Source of the DNA: Haloactinospora alba
Lineage (GTDB): Bacteria; Actinomycetota; Actinomycetes; Streptosporangiales; Streptosporangiaceae
Length of the DNA stretch: 64,000 nt
Direction: 5' to 3'
Assembly (NCBI RefSeq): GCF_006717075.1
Contig: NZ_VFQC01000001.1
Location: 806,001-870,000, forward strand
Shown: positions 46,433 through 55,102 of the stretch, one piece after another
Position numbering within the stretch: the first letter of the stretch is position 1
Layout of the letters: the number at the start of each line of letters is the position of its first letter
Translations under genes and position numbers: made by a program
The notes under the pieces: generated by a model
What the model was told of the DNA's origin: nothing
The model's input: only the letters and a program-made list of their open reading frames with translations
The model's database searches: none

Positions 46433-47971
46433 TCAGGAGACGGGAACGTTCTTCACGGGTTCGAACCCTGGGATGTCTACGGTGACTTTTGACGTCTCGT
46501 CCTCGGTCCAGTAGGAGCTCCAGACCGTGCGGGACTCGCCGGCGGCGATGTCGGCAGCGTCCCCGTTGCCTTTCGGGGCGAGGCAGTCCTCGTTCGACTT
46601 GGTCAGTGTTTTGTACTTGGTGTTGGTCTTCTCATCGATGAGTTGGATCCCGTCGAGCCGGGAATCCGAGGCCTGACCGCAGTTGAAAATACCCGACTTC
46701 AGGAAGTGGTAGATCGGATCGGCTTCCTCATTGCCGTTGTTAGTGATGGTGTAGGTCAGGGAGGTGAGTCCGCCACTAGATGAACGCTGGACTGCGTTGA
46801 CCGCGACCTCGAGGTTCTCGGTGTCCTCGTCTTGGTCATCGGGTCCGGCTTCGCCCAGAATCGTGTCATCGTCGGCGGGGTCAGAAGAGTCGTTGGAGCC
46901 GTTTTCGCTCTCCTGCTCGTCGTTCGATTGGTCAGCGGAGTAGGAGACAGTGGTGCGGCGGTTCTTCGCGCGTCCTTCCTCGCTGCTGTTGTCCGCCACC
47001 GGGTCGTCGGAACCGTGGCCCTGGGTGTCGTAATTGATGTCGTCCCGGTCGATCAATTCGGTGAGGCGTTCGGCCACCGCTTTGGCGCGTTCCTTAGACA
47101 GTGGATCGTTGATGGAGTCACTGCCGGTGTCGTCCGTATAACCATCGATTTCGACCTTCTCAACTCCGGAGTTGTCGATCTCTTCGGCTGTGTCCTCGAG
47201 GATCTCGTTCGCTTCGCTGGTGAGTTCGGATTCGTCGACCTCGAACAGGACATCCGAGGAGAGGGCGACGTTTATCTCATCGCCGCTCTCGTTACGGGTG
47301 GTGCCGGTTTCCTCGTTCTCCTGTTTGCTGTGGAGAGAACGGATGATGGGTTCATCCGGATCGTCCGGAAGCTTTTTCGGCGGGTCACTGTCCCCGTCTG
47401 TGATCGGGACGTCGTGGATGGGTGCGGTGATTGGGGTAGCTACGGAGACTGTGTCGAGTTCCTTGGGAGGTTCTGGATAACCAGCCCACAGGTCACGGGT
47501 TTCCCCCGGTTTGAGCTTGGTGAGGTCAACGTCCTCGTAGAAATCCGAACAGTAGCAGGGTTTGTCCCCGTATTCCTCTTCTTTTTCGGAGCGGATCGGA
47601 TAGTATGCTTCTTTTGCGTTGACGTCGATCAACGAGAAACCCGAAACGTTTTCGCTGTCCGGGAATGCCTCCCTGAGAGAGTGGTAAATATTAATCTCTT
47701 CGTCTGAGTTGTTCGTAATCTGGAACTTGAGGATAGCAGTATCCTCATCCGTTCGTTCCAAGCTCTTGATCTTGAGCTGCGTATCCCCGGGGAGATACAC
47801 AGCCTCGGTGCTTATTGGAAGAGTAGCATCTTCTTTTTCTTTATTTTTTTCTTTTTCGTCTTTGGATTCACTGCTTCCTTCTGTGAACTGCAAACCACAT
47901 GCATTTGCCGAAATGAGAACAGCGCAAATCATAGACGCTGACACGATGAGTTTATGATTTATTTTAAACAT
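46433..47971 (-). CDS. OmpA-sandwich lipoprotein
   Basis: A 512-residue lipoprotein (signal ends LISANAC, about residue 25) with a Lys/Glu-rich linker. The first flanking domain (about 60-195) has FQITNNSDEEINIY and CYC. The OmpA domain (about 225-345) has SSDVLFEVDESELTSEANEI, DGYTDDTGSD and KNRRTTVSYS. The second flanking domain (about 395-512) has LTSLTYTITNNGNEEAD and ends FEPVKNVPVS. The 5' part of the gene is clearly AT-richer than the 3' part. The order of domains equals that of the gene at 43797 and the two-gene version at 48557/47994. It probably binds peptidoglycan at the outer face of the membrane. Confidence 0.82.
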   Translation of the reverse strand: MFKINHKLIVSASMICAVLISANACGLQFTEGSSESKDEKEKNKEKEDATLPISTEAVYLPGDTQLKIKSLERTDEDTAILKFQITNNSDEEINIYHSLREAFPDSENVSGFSLIDVNAKEAYYPIRSEKEEEYGDKPCYCSDFYEDVDLTKLKPGETRDLWAGYPEPPKELDTVSVATPITAPIHDVPITDGDSDPPKKLPDDPDEPIIRSLHSKQENEETGTTRNESGDEINVALSSDVLFEVDESELTSEANEILEDTAEEIDNSGVEKVEIDGYTDDTGSDSINDPLSKERAKAVAERLTELIDRDDINYDTQGHGSDDPVADNSSEEGRAKNRRTTVSYSADQSNDEQESENGSNDSSDPADDDTILGEAGPDDQDEDTENLEVAVNAVQRSSSGGLTSLTYTITNNGNEEADPIYHFLKSGIFNCGQASDSRLDGIQLIDEKTNTKYKTLTKSNEDCLAPKGNGDAADIAAGESRTVWSSYWTEDETSKVTVDIPGFEPVKNVPVS

Positions 47972-47993
47972 ATATGCAAAATATTAGAATGAC

Positions 47994-48560
47994 CTAACTT
48001 ATTGGAACATCTTTTATAGGATCGAACCCAGGGACCTCCACAGTAACAGTGGAGACGTCGTCCGGAACCCAGTAGGAGCTCCAAATCGGTACTGACTCTC
48101 CCGCTGGTATTTCATCAGGAATGTCATTAGCTCCAGTCCCTCTTGGGCAGAGACAATCGTCTTCGGAATCCATTATTGTTAAGTATTTCGTCTCACCGTT
48201 CACAAGAGTCGGGGCATTCAACCTCATATCCCTGGCGTGTCCATATTTATATGTATCTGCATTTCTCAGAATTCCCCTCATACTTTCTGATTCGGACTTT
48301 CCTTTATTTTCTATCGTGTATGCAAGCGATGTTAACCCACCACTAGGAGAGCGATCCAACGAATTTATTTCCAAATAAAGATCTTTTATCTTATCGCTAT
48401 CCTCATGGTTACCGGATGGCTGAGCCGATCCCAGTACATCTTCTTCTTTAGTGTCCGAAACCGCGCTGTTCGATGCTGTCATACCGAAAAACAATAAAGC
48501 TGTTGTTGTGAATATAAAAGATTTTTTTGCTTTGTTCATTTTTGTCATTCCCTTGCTCAT
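47994..48560 (-). CDS. Secreted stand-alone C-terminal domain of the OmpA-sandwich family
   Basis: A 188-residue protein with an N-terminal signal (FIFTTTALLFFGMTASNSAVS; no lipobox Cys). Its single domain (about 60-188) closely matches the C-terminal flanking domain of the neighbour at 46433: SPSGGLTSLAYTIENKG, CLCPRGTG, VPIWSSYW and FDPIKDVPIS. Its ATG overlaps the stop of the upstream gene (ATGA), which carries the matching N-terminal and OmpA domains. So one ancestral gene appears split into two coupled genes, the second having gained its own export signal. Composition is AT-rich. Confidence 0.75.
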   Translation of the reverse strand: MSKGMTKMNKAKKSFIFTTTALLFFGMTASNSAVSDTKEEDVLGSAQPSGNHEDSDKIKDLYLEINSLDRSPSGGLTSLAYTIENKGKSESESMRGILRNADTYKYGHARDMRLNAPTLVNGETKYLTIMDSEDDCLCPRGTGANDIPDEIPAGESVPIWSSYWVPDDVSTVTVEVPGFDPIKDVPIS

Positions 48561-49618
48561 TTCTCGAAGGTCACTGTCGTTCGACGATTCTTTTCTCTTC
48601 CTTCTTCTGTATTATTATCGGCTACGGGATTAGAGGAACCATGACCTTCAGAATCGAATTCAATCCCAGGCCTAGTAACAAGTTTTTCTAGTTTCTCTTC
48701 TACGGACTCTGCACGATCTTTTGAAAGAGGATCGTTAATCGAATCATTACCAGTGTTGTCTGTATATCCATCAATCTTTACTTCTTCAGCATTCGACTCA
48801 TCAATCTCCTTAGCTACTTGTTTCAGATTATCGTCGGCCTTGCTGGTGAGTTTGGACTCCTCTACATCAAAAAGTACATCAGAGGAAAGCCTGACGCTTA
48901 CCTCTTCACCAGTTTCGTCCCTAGAATTTCCAGTTTCTTCATTTTCTTCTATTCCTCTAAGGTCAAGTATTCTCGAATTTTCCAAATTTTTGTTTTTTGG
49001 AAATTCTTCAGGTATTTCTCCATCCTTTTTTATTGGTATTTCGTGTAGCGGGGGAGTTATGGGAGTTCCTACCGATACTTGATCTCTTTCTTGCGGAGGA
49101 GAAGGAAATGCAGCCCAAAAATCCCATGTCTCCCCGGCAGGGATTCTTCGATCTCCGTGTTCTTCTTCAAAGTTCGAGCAGTAACAGTCTTCATTTCCTT
49201 TTTGCCAAGGCAAATACTGCTTTCTTTCTTTGGTATCAATCAAAGATACCCCGGTGACGACTTCTGTTCCTTGCCCTTCCTTTTTTGCAAAGACAGAATA
49301 AATATCCATTTCCTCGTTTGACTTATTTGTCAATTCAAAATTTAGTATTGTCGTTTTCTTGTCTATTCGATGAAGGTTTGTTATGTCAAGCTGTGCATGC
49401 TGAGTAAGGTATGTATGGTCTGTTCCAGCTATAGAATCATCAGATTTTTTGTTTTTACTGTTCTCTTCTTTTTTATTTTTCCCTTCTTTTTCTTCTTGGT
49501 TGTTATCGGCGAAGCAACCAGAAATTAATAAAGGGACTAAAGCAATAGAAGTAGCCAACTTTATTTTTGATGAACAAAACGATCTATTTTTGGCATGTTT
49601 GATTTTGGTTCTCACCAA
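48557..49618 (-). CDS. OmpA-family lipoprotein (N-terminal half of the sandwich)
   Basis: A 353-residue lipoprotein (signal ends PLLISGC, about residue 35) followed by a Lys/Glu/Asn-rich linker. A first flanking domain (about 75-200) has FELTNKSNEEMDIYS and CYCSNFEEEHG. An OmpA domain (about 235-353) has SSDVLFDVEESKLTSKADDN, DGYTDNTGND and KNRRTTVTFEK, and it ends there, without the C-terminal flanking domain. That domain is in the overlapping next gene. The DNA is strikingly AT-rich for this genome, with lysine and asparagine codons rich in A, which suggests recent transfer. It likely binds peptidoglycan. Confidence 0.8.
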   Translation of the reverse strand: MVRTKIKHAKNRSFCSSKIKLATSIALVPLLISGCFADNNQEEKEGKNKKEENSKNKKSDDSIAGTDHTYLTQHAQLDITNLHRIDKKTTILNFELTNKSNEEMDIYSVFAKKEGQGTEVVTGVSLIDTKERKQYLPWQKGNEDCYCSNFEEEHGDRRIPAGETWDFWAAFPSPPQERDQVSVGTPITPPLHEIPIKKDGEIPEEFPKNKNLENSRILDLRGIEENEETGNSRDETGEEVSVRLSSDVLFDVEESKLTSKADDNLKQVAKEIDESNAEEVKIDGYTDNTGNDSINDPLSKDRAESVEEKLEKLVTRPGIEFDSEGHGSSNPVADNNTEEGREKNRRTTVTFEK

Positions 49619-49646
49619 ATTTATCCTTTGCCCTGAAAGCGTTCAA

Positions 49647-50741
49647 CTATTTCTTTATTGACAAGTGGACATGATCATAATGATTGTTTGTGTTTCCGCC
49701 ACGATCCTCCTGTTTGCGCCACCCTTCGCTGGCACGGTCCGGATTCCAGATATGTTGTTCCCAGATTACGTATTTGACGTTTAGTTCATCCGCATTCTTC
49801 TTAATCCATTCAGCAGTCGCATCTCCGAGTGCTTTTTGCTCTCCAGTGGACTTGCTGCCATTCATATTTGTCATATAGTCGCAGGCGCGTCCTTTGGGGT
49901 GTTCACCCCCGCCAGGGACACCTCCATTGTCGCGGTAACATCCGAGCCCGATGTCCATGTACTCGGGGAACTTCTTGAGCACGGCCTTGTGAGCTTCGCA
50001 CATCTTGGGAGTCACCTTGCCGATCCCGGGGCCGGGAGCATCACAGTCTCCCATGGGGCCGCTCGGAGCATCTCCGATGTTGGCAGGAGAATCGTCGTAG
50101 AGGTATTCTCCTTCCTGGTCCACGAGCTGGACGCTGATGACCGAGCGGGCGTCCCGTTCGTTATGTATAACTTTACCGTCGCACTGAACCTTGCTGATAT
50201 TATCCCAACCGGGAGCTATGGAGCAGTTAGTGGGACCCTCAACCCGAGCGATCGCGTCGGCTTCTCCGGAAAAGGTGTCGATCTCCTCTTCTTCTTCGTT
50301 CCCTTGACACGGAGTGTCTTTCCAATCCCGGCTGCGGTCTTCTTCCAGTTCACGCTGGCATTGCGCACCACGAACCGTTACCCGTACGTGGTTGCCAGTG
50401 AACCCGAAAGCGTTGTCGCTGGCACGGACATCAGTGACAACTCCTTTGTTCTCCCTGGCATATTCTTCTGCCGCTGATTCGCCGGTTCCCTTGTTCCAAT
50501 GAGGGGAGTGGGAGAGGCCACCGTTTGCCAGGATTTCGGCCATACGGTCCTGCATATCGCCGACTGCTGCTAGCGCAGCAGCATCCGCAGCGGTCTGTGC
50601 CTGGGAACGCAAGTCATTGGCATTGCCTAAACGAATGAACAGTACCATGATCGCTAGGAGCGAAAACGCCAAACCGAGGAGGAGGAACAGGCTCGCCTGC
50701 CCCTCCTCCTCGGTGCGTCTCCGTGGAGATCGGATATTCAT
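49647..50741 (-). CDS. TadG-like pseudopilin fused to ARB-07466/M15-like domain
   Basis: A 364-residue protein. The N-terminus MNIRSPRRRTEEEG then QASLFLLLGLAFSLLAIMVL is the Tad/TadG type leader. A helical segment follows (LRSQAQTAADAAALAAVGDM, typical of TadG/Tad_N). The middle (about 85-240) is beta-rich with paired Cys. The C-terminus (about 245-364) has CEAHKAVLKKFP, GEHPKGRACDYM, VKYVIWEQHIWNP and NNHYDHVHLSIKK, a pattern seen in actinobacterial wall-hydrolase-like ARB-07466/D-Ala-D-Ala peptidase-type domains with His/Asp metal ligands. Possibly it opens the wall for the pilus. It lies just downstream of flp. Confidence 0.8.
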   Translation of the reverse strand: MNIRSPRRRTEEEGQASLFLLLGLAFSLLAIMVLFIRLGNANDLRSQAQTAADAAALAAVGDMQDRMAEILANGGLSHSPHWNKGTGESAAEEYARENKGVVTDVRASDNAFGFTGNHVRVTVRGAQCQRELEEDRSRDWKDTPCQGNEEEEEIDTFSGEADAIARVEGPTNCSIAPGWDNISKVQCDGKVIHNERDARSVISVQLVDQEGEYLYDDSPANIGDAPSGPMGDCDAPGPGIGKVTPKMCEAHKAVLKKFPEYMDIGLGCYRDNGGVPGGGEHPKGRACDYMTNMNGSKSTGEQKALGDATAEWIKKNADELNVKYVIWEQHIWNPDRASEGWRKQEDRGGNTNNHYDHVHLSIKK

Positions 50742-50783
50742 GACATATTATCCCTCTCTCCTCGAGACTTTTGAAATCCTGCT

Positions 50784-51017
50784 TTAATTTCCAGGCTCGA
50801 TCTCAAGAAGGTCGCTTAGTGCATCATCGACATAGCTGTCAATGTCCCCCATAAGACCAGTTCCAAGGATTGTGGCGATTATAGCGCCTGCGAGAACAAC
50901 AAGTGCAGCATATTCGACGATGCCAGCACCTTCATCTTTAAGACGGCTGCGCAGCTGCTGGCGACGCTTAGCAATGAAAACCTGTGCACGGAGGTAGACC
51001 GGAAGTAGAGTGTTCAT
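50784..51017 (-). CDS. flp: Flp-family major pilin
   Basis: A 77-residue prepilin. A 30-residue basic leader ending RSRLKDEG is followed by AGIVEYAALVVLAGAIIATI: Gly before the cut, Glu +5, Tyr +6 and one hydrophobic helix. An acidic C-terminus follows. It is assembled by the TadABC machinery encoded just upstream on the same strand, after leader removal by a prepilin peptidase not seen in this window. The ATG has AGGAGA at the right distance. It is the structural subunit that the pilin-leader toxin and hydrolases imitate at their N-termini. Confidence 0.92.
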   Translation of the reverse strand: MNTLLPVYLRAQVFIAKRRQQLRSRLKDEGAGIVEYAALVVLAGAIIATILGTGLMGDIDSYVDDALSDLLEIEPGN

Positions 51018-51223
51018 TGTTATGATCTCCTGATTCTATCTTTCAAGCCACCCTCAGCGTTAGCGCCTGGATGGCCTCATCGACAATCACTAATCTAGGG
51101 GAAAGGAAGCTGAGACCATAGGGCCCCAAGACCCAAGCACAGCTAGTGAAGGCCCTAAATTCTTCAAGTGAGGCAAGGAGAGCAGTTAACCACCCTTATG
51201 ACCTGGTTTTTCGCATGGAAGAG

Positions 51224-51880
51224 CTAATCGTGCGTTCCGTTCCAGCGGGCGATGGCGGCGGCCCGGGAGGACACATCGAGTTTGGAGAAGATGCGGTTGA
51301 CGTGGTTCTTCACGGTCTTCTCCGCTAGGAAGAGCTGCCCACCGATCTGCGGGTTGGAGAGTCCTTTGCTGATGAGCTTCATGATCTCGACCTCGCGTTC
51401 GCTCAGTCCCAAATAACCTGGGGGATGCTCCGCAGGAGCAGGTGCGGAGGAAGGTTCGCGTACCGCGTTGACCAGAGCGCCGACCGCGGAGGGGGAGAGG
51501 GGGTTCCGGTCGCCCGCGATGACGTTGTGAACAGCGGTATCCAGCTCCTCAGCGGTGAACGCACCGTGCACCAGGTAACCGGAGGCGCCACGACGCAGTG
51601 TGGTCTGGATCGTCTCTGGGTCCTCAGTGTGGGTCAGCATCATGACTGGCGCGATCGGAACGAGATGTTCCACAGCTGTCATCCCGTCCACAACCGGCAT
51701 ACGAACGTCGAGCAGGGCAATGTCCGGCTGTATTCGTTGCGCCTGGTCGATTGCCTCACGGCCGTCCCCAGCCTCCCCGATCACCTCGATTGTCCCGGAT
51801 GCCTCCAGCAATGCCAGCAGTCCGGCGCGGACGACGGGGTTGTCGTCGACGACGAGGGCGCGTGTTCGGTTCTGTGTCAT
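51224..51880 (-). CDS. NarL/LuxR-type response regulator
   Basis: A 218-residue regulator. The receiver domain (about 7-125) has Asp13, the phospho-acceptor Asp58 (ALLDVRMP), Thr/Ser in MLTHTED and a basic-like position near VHGAF. The GerE/LuxR helix-turn-helix (about 152-215) has LSEREVEIMKLISKGLSNPQI and AEKTVKNHVNRIFSKL. It overlaps the kinase gene by 4 bases. The pair sits between tadC and flp, so it most likely controls pilus gene expression. Confidence 0.92.
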   Translation of the reverse strand: MTQNRTRALVVDDNPVVRAGLLALLEASGTIEVIGEAGDGREAIDQAQRIQPDIALLDVRMPVVDGMTAVEHLVPIAPVMMLTHTEDPETIQTTLRRGASGYLVHGAFTAEELDTAVHNVIAGDRNPLSPSAVGALVNAVREPSSAPAPAEHPPGYLGLSEREVEIMKLISKGLSNPQIGGQLFLAEKTVKNHVNRIFSKLDVSSRAAAIARWNGTHD

Positions 51881-53136
51881 GCGGTCTCCACAGTGTCAGC
51901 GTTAGAGGTGGCAGAAGTCGTGATGGAGGCGGCCATGGGCATCCGAAGTGTGGTGCTGGTTCCTTCGCCCGGTGTGCTCTCGATACGGAGGGAACCGCCA
52001 GCGTGCTGGGCACGTTCCCACATGCCGAGAAGACCGTAGTGGCCGGTGGGTTCGGGGAGGTCTCGAATAGAATGTGAAGTGGAATCCCAGGTGAACGGTC
52101 CGAACCCGACACCGCTGTCAGCGATATGCAAAACCGCATAGCCATCCTCCCCGGCCCGTAATGCCACGTCGATAGAGCCCGCACCCGCATGTCGGTCAAT
52201 GTTGGCTAGAGCCTCGTTCAGGATGGCCAGGGTCTCCTGCTTGGCGACCACCAACAGACGAACCTGCGTATCAGTTGGGGAGGGGACCGATATATTCGCT
52301 GGTACGCCAGTCTCCTCGGACCAGCAACGGACGATTTCCGACACTTCGGTCGCCAAGTCGTCTTCAGAACGATTGGTTCGCAAGTCGGAGATAAGATCGC
52401 GTGCCTCATCCGCTGCGGTCTGTGCGGCTTTGGCGATCCGGGCTGCCTCGTTGTCCGCACGATCGGGGTCGCGCCGTACCCACAGCGGTAGTGCCTGGGC
52501 AGCCATGGCGGTGCCGCGCAGGGTCTTCGCGACCGAGTCGTGCATATCCCGGGCAAGCCGCGCACGTTCCTCAGCCGCAGCCGTGTCCCGTTCCGCCTGT
52601 TGCCGGGCTTCTTGTTCAGCGGCGAGGTCGGAGAAGATCGTGCGTAGTCGCGACCCCATATACCCAGCTATGGGATAGAGAGCAGGCTGAACGAATAAGA
52701 CCTGGAAAGTCAGAAGAGGTGCGATGGAACCGTTCAATCCCGCGTAGGAGAGCATAGCGGCGTAGTAGCATATTATCTGGAATGTGGATATTACTGTCAG
52801 GCCGCGCCATTGGAAAAGTACGCCAGAGATGCCTGTGGTAAGTACAGTAGCCATAAAGAATGGTCCGGACGGACCATCAACCGCTAGGACGCTGGAGGCG
52901 ACAAATGCGTCTCCTCCTATAAGGAACGGAAATCGGAATAGATAAGGGGTTAGCCGGTCCCAATACCGGTTGGCCAGCCAGGTAAGTAACGCGAAAGCGC
53001 ATGCCACGAGTATGACTCCACTGCTCACGCGCTCTTGGGGGAGAAAAAGCAGTGCGATTGCAGTAAGAAGGAGACGCAATTGCAGCAATAAACGCACGCT
53101 GGAACTCAGTCGTGCCTGCGCAGCGGAAGTGGACAT
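51877..53136 (-). CDS. NarX-type sensor histidine kinase
   Basis: A 419-residue membrane kinase. Several N-terminal hydrophobic helices (about 15-160) form the sensor, with no large external loop. The HisKA_3 phospho-acceptor segment has RARLARDMHDSVAKTL (His199). A HATPase domain (about 295-405) has NEALANIDRHA, ADSGVGFGPF and GHYGLLGMWERA. It phosphorylates the overlapping response regulator. The signal may be sensed in the membrane itself. The location inside the tad locus is unusual and informative. Confidence 0.92.
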   Translation of the reverse strand: MSTSAAQARLSSSVRLLLQLRLLLTAIALLFLPQERVSSGVILVACAFALLTWLANRYWDRLTPYLFRFPFLIGGDAFVASSVLAVDGPSGPFFMATVLTTGISGVLFQWRGLTVISTFQIICYYAAMLSYAGLNGSIAPLLTFQVLFVQPALYPIAGYMGSRLRTIFSDLAAEQEARQQAERDTAAAEERARLARDMHDSVAKTLRGTAMAAQALPLWVRRDPDRADNEAARIAKAAQTAADEARDLISDLRTNRSEDDLATEVSEIVRCWSEETGVPANISVPSPTDTQVRLLVVAKQETLAILNEALANIDRHAGAGSIDVALRAGEDGYAVLHIADSGVGFGPFTWDSTSHSIRDLPEPTGHYGLLGMWERAQHAGGSLRIESTPGEGTSTTLRMPMAASITTSATSNADTVETA

Positions 53137-53179
53137 GGCTATCGCTTTCTGGCCTCCCTTTAAATATTAAGCATAAGTT

Positions 53180-54097
53180 TTATAGATTTCCGAGGCTGCT
53201 AAAATCAACGTCCATTCCAAAGAACATGGCGCCGCAGATGAGAATAATCAGACCAGGGAGCAGGGTCGCAGCTGTAACTCCGGTTACTCGGGGATTGAGC
53301 TTCTGTGCCTTGCGTCGCATGTATTGTGCGTCATCTCGGCGCATGTCATCCCCGATCTCACTTAGTGCCTGGGCTAGCGGCGCCCCCAGTTCCTCGGCTT
53401 GCTGAATAGCAGTGACGAACTTTCCGAGTGATTCGTTCTTGTTTCTTTCAGCCAGGGATCGAAACGCCTGGCGCCGACTGGTCCCCAAATCCATTTGCCG
53501 AAGGGCGACGCGAAACTCCTCGGAAAGAACGCTAGGCATAGAGTCTGTGACTCGTTCCAGTGCTTGCCTGAATGATAGTCCTGCTCCTACCGTAACGGCC
53601 AGAACGTCAAGAAAATCGGGAAGCTTTTCTTGTATCTCGTCTTGTCGTTTGCGAGCTCGGGAGTACAGATCCAACTCTGTCATAAAAACAAAAAGAAAGG
53701 TTATTATTGACCAAAGAAAGCTTCCTCCGGCAAACAGGACAAGAGAGGTTGATCCGAAGAGGATTATGTCTCCGACTTTTCGTTGGACATAGAGTTCTAC
53801 CGTTAGTCCGTTGGGGTTTCCAGCTGCTTCCAGTCTGCGGCGTATCGCTTTTTGTTGCTCATCGCTGAGGGCATTGAGGGCCCTGTTGCGAAAAGGTCTC
53901 CCCAGGGCGCTCGTTATCCGGTATAGGATAAACGTCTGGTCTTCTTCGTTTTTCTTTTTCGATTTGATCTCGTCGTCTGCCGCGACTCGCTTCTCGGCGG
54001 TATACATGTGTACCGCCCATACCGCGAGGATCCACAACAGTCCTGCGGATGCACTGAGTAGCAGGATCATCATGGGGGAGAGACTGATCGTTGGCAT
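53180..54097 (-). CDS. tadC: Tad pilus inner-membrane platform protein TadC
   Basis: A protein of about 305 residues of the GspF/T2SSF family. It has an N-terminal helix, a cytoplasmic part, the central T2SSF region (DFLDVLAVTVGAGLSFRQALERV, then RQMDLGTSRRQAFRSLAERN) and two C-terminal helices. ATG 54097 is chosen (GGTGA upstream); a TTG at 54118 adds 7 residues. It pairs with TadB to form the platform driven by TadA. The gene lies 24 bases after tadB. Confidence 0.92.
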   Translation of the reverse strand: MPTISLSPMMILLLSASAGLLWILAVWAVHMYTAEKRVAADDEIKSKKKNEEDQTFILYRITSALGRPFRNRALNALSDEQQKAIRRRLEAAGNPNGLTVELYVQRKVGDIILFGSTSLVLFAGGSFLWSIITFLFVFMTELDLYSRARKRQDEIQEKLPDFLDVLAVTVGAGLSFRQALERVTDSMPSVLSEEFRVALRQMDLGTSRRQAFRSLAERNKNESLGKFVTAIQQAEELGAPLAQALSEIGDDMRRDDAQYMRRKAQKLNPRVTGVTAATLLPGLIILICGAMFFGMDVDFSSLGNL

Positions 54098-54121
54098 GGG
54101 GGTCACCGTTCCCGGCAAGGC

Positions 54122-55051
54122 CTAGTAATTGATCTTCGTGATACGCAGGACAATGGAGATACCCAGAATCATGAGTCCGCAGGAGACCGCGAGTGTTACC
54201 TGTCCCCCGAGACTCTCGGTCATGGTGCGGATGACGCCCGGCTGGATCATGTTGACCAGGAACAGCGAGCCCACGCTCATGAAACCCAGTGCCCATGCGG
54301 TCGCGGTGGTCTCGCTCAGTACGGTCTTCACCTCGCGTCGGGTCTCCTTGCGGCTCTCCAACGTCTCGGAGATGTGGCGCAGGGCCGTGACCAGGGCACC
54401 GCCGGAACGGGACGCCACCAGCAGGGTGGAGATCAGAACACCGATCTCGCGGGAGGGCATCCGGTCGCGGAGTTCCCGTGCCGACGAGTCGAACGACTGG
54501 CCGACCTTCATGGACTCCGCCATCCGTTTGAGTTCTCCCCCGGCGGGTTCACTGAGCTCGTCGGCTGCCATGTCCACGGCGGTGGGCAGGGCCAACCCCG
54601 CCTGGGTCGCGTTGGACAGCACCCGGGCAAGCTCCGGCAGCTGCTGGGTGAACTCTTCCTTGCGGCGCTCCTCCTGGCGCTTCAGGTAGGCGAAGAAGAG
54701 GAACCCGACCCCCACGGCCGCGGCGATACCGAAGACGGGCGCGAGGAAGTTCCACACGAACACGATCGCCGCAATCCCGGCACCGACCATCAGAACAACG
54801 AACGTCGATACCCGGACCTTCACACCCGAGCGGACGATACGTAGGTAGATCTTGTGCCCGAGCTCGGTGCGGCGCAGGCGGTTGTCGAGCCGTTCCATCG
54901 GGTGGTTGGCGCGGGACTCGACGTCGAGCATGGCACTGCGGGCGCGCAGCGCACGGTTCTGTTCCCTGCCGGCGAGCAGGTCGAACAGCGCCCAGATCCC
55001 CACCACGCAGGTGAGGACCGTGGCGCCAATGATGATCAGTGGGTAGTTCAC
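54122..55051 (-). CDS. tadB: Tad pilus inner-membrane platform protein TadB
   Basis: A 309-residue GspF/T2SSF protein with N-terminal and mid helices (about 3-22, 92-125) and the core LPELARVLSNATQAGLALPTA (about 143-163), KVGQSFDSSARELRDRMP and LLVASRSGGALVTALRHISE. Two C-terminal helices follow. It partners TadC in the pilus platform. The start is GTG at 55051. It is co-transcribed with tadA and tadC. Confidence 0.93.
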   Translation of the reverse strand: MNYPLIIIGATVLTCVVGIWALFDLLAGREQNRALRARSAMLDVESRANHPMERLDNRLRRTELGHKIYLRIVRSGVKVRVSTFVVLMVGAGIAAIVFVWNFLAPVFGIAAAVGVGFLFFAYLKRQEERRKEEFTQQLPELARVLSNATQAGLALPTAVDMAADELSEPAGGELKRMAESMKVGQSFDSSARELRDRMPSREIGVLISTLLVASRSGGALVTALRHISETLESRKETRREVKTVLSETTATAWALGFMSVGSLFLVNMIQPGVIRTMTESLGGQVTLAVSCGLMILGISIVLRITKINY

Positions 55052-55102
55052 CGAAAACTCCGCGGAGGACTGGGGGAGAGGGGAAACCGGAAGGGTCGGA
55101 CG

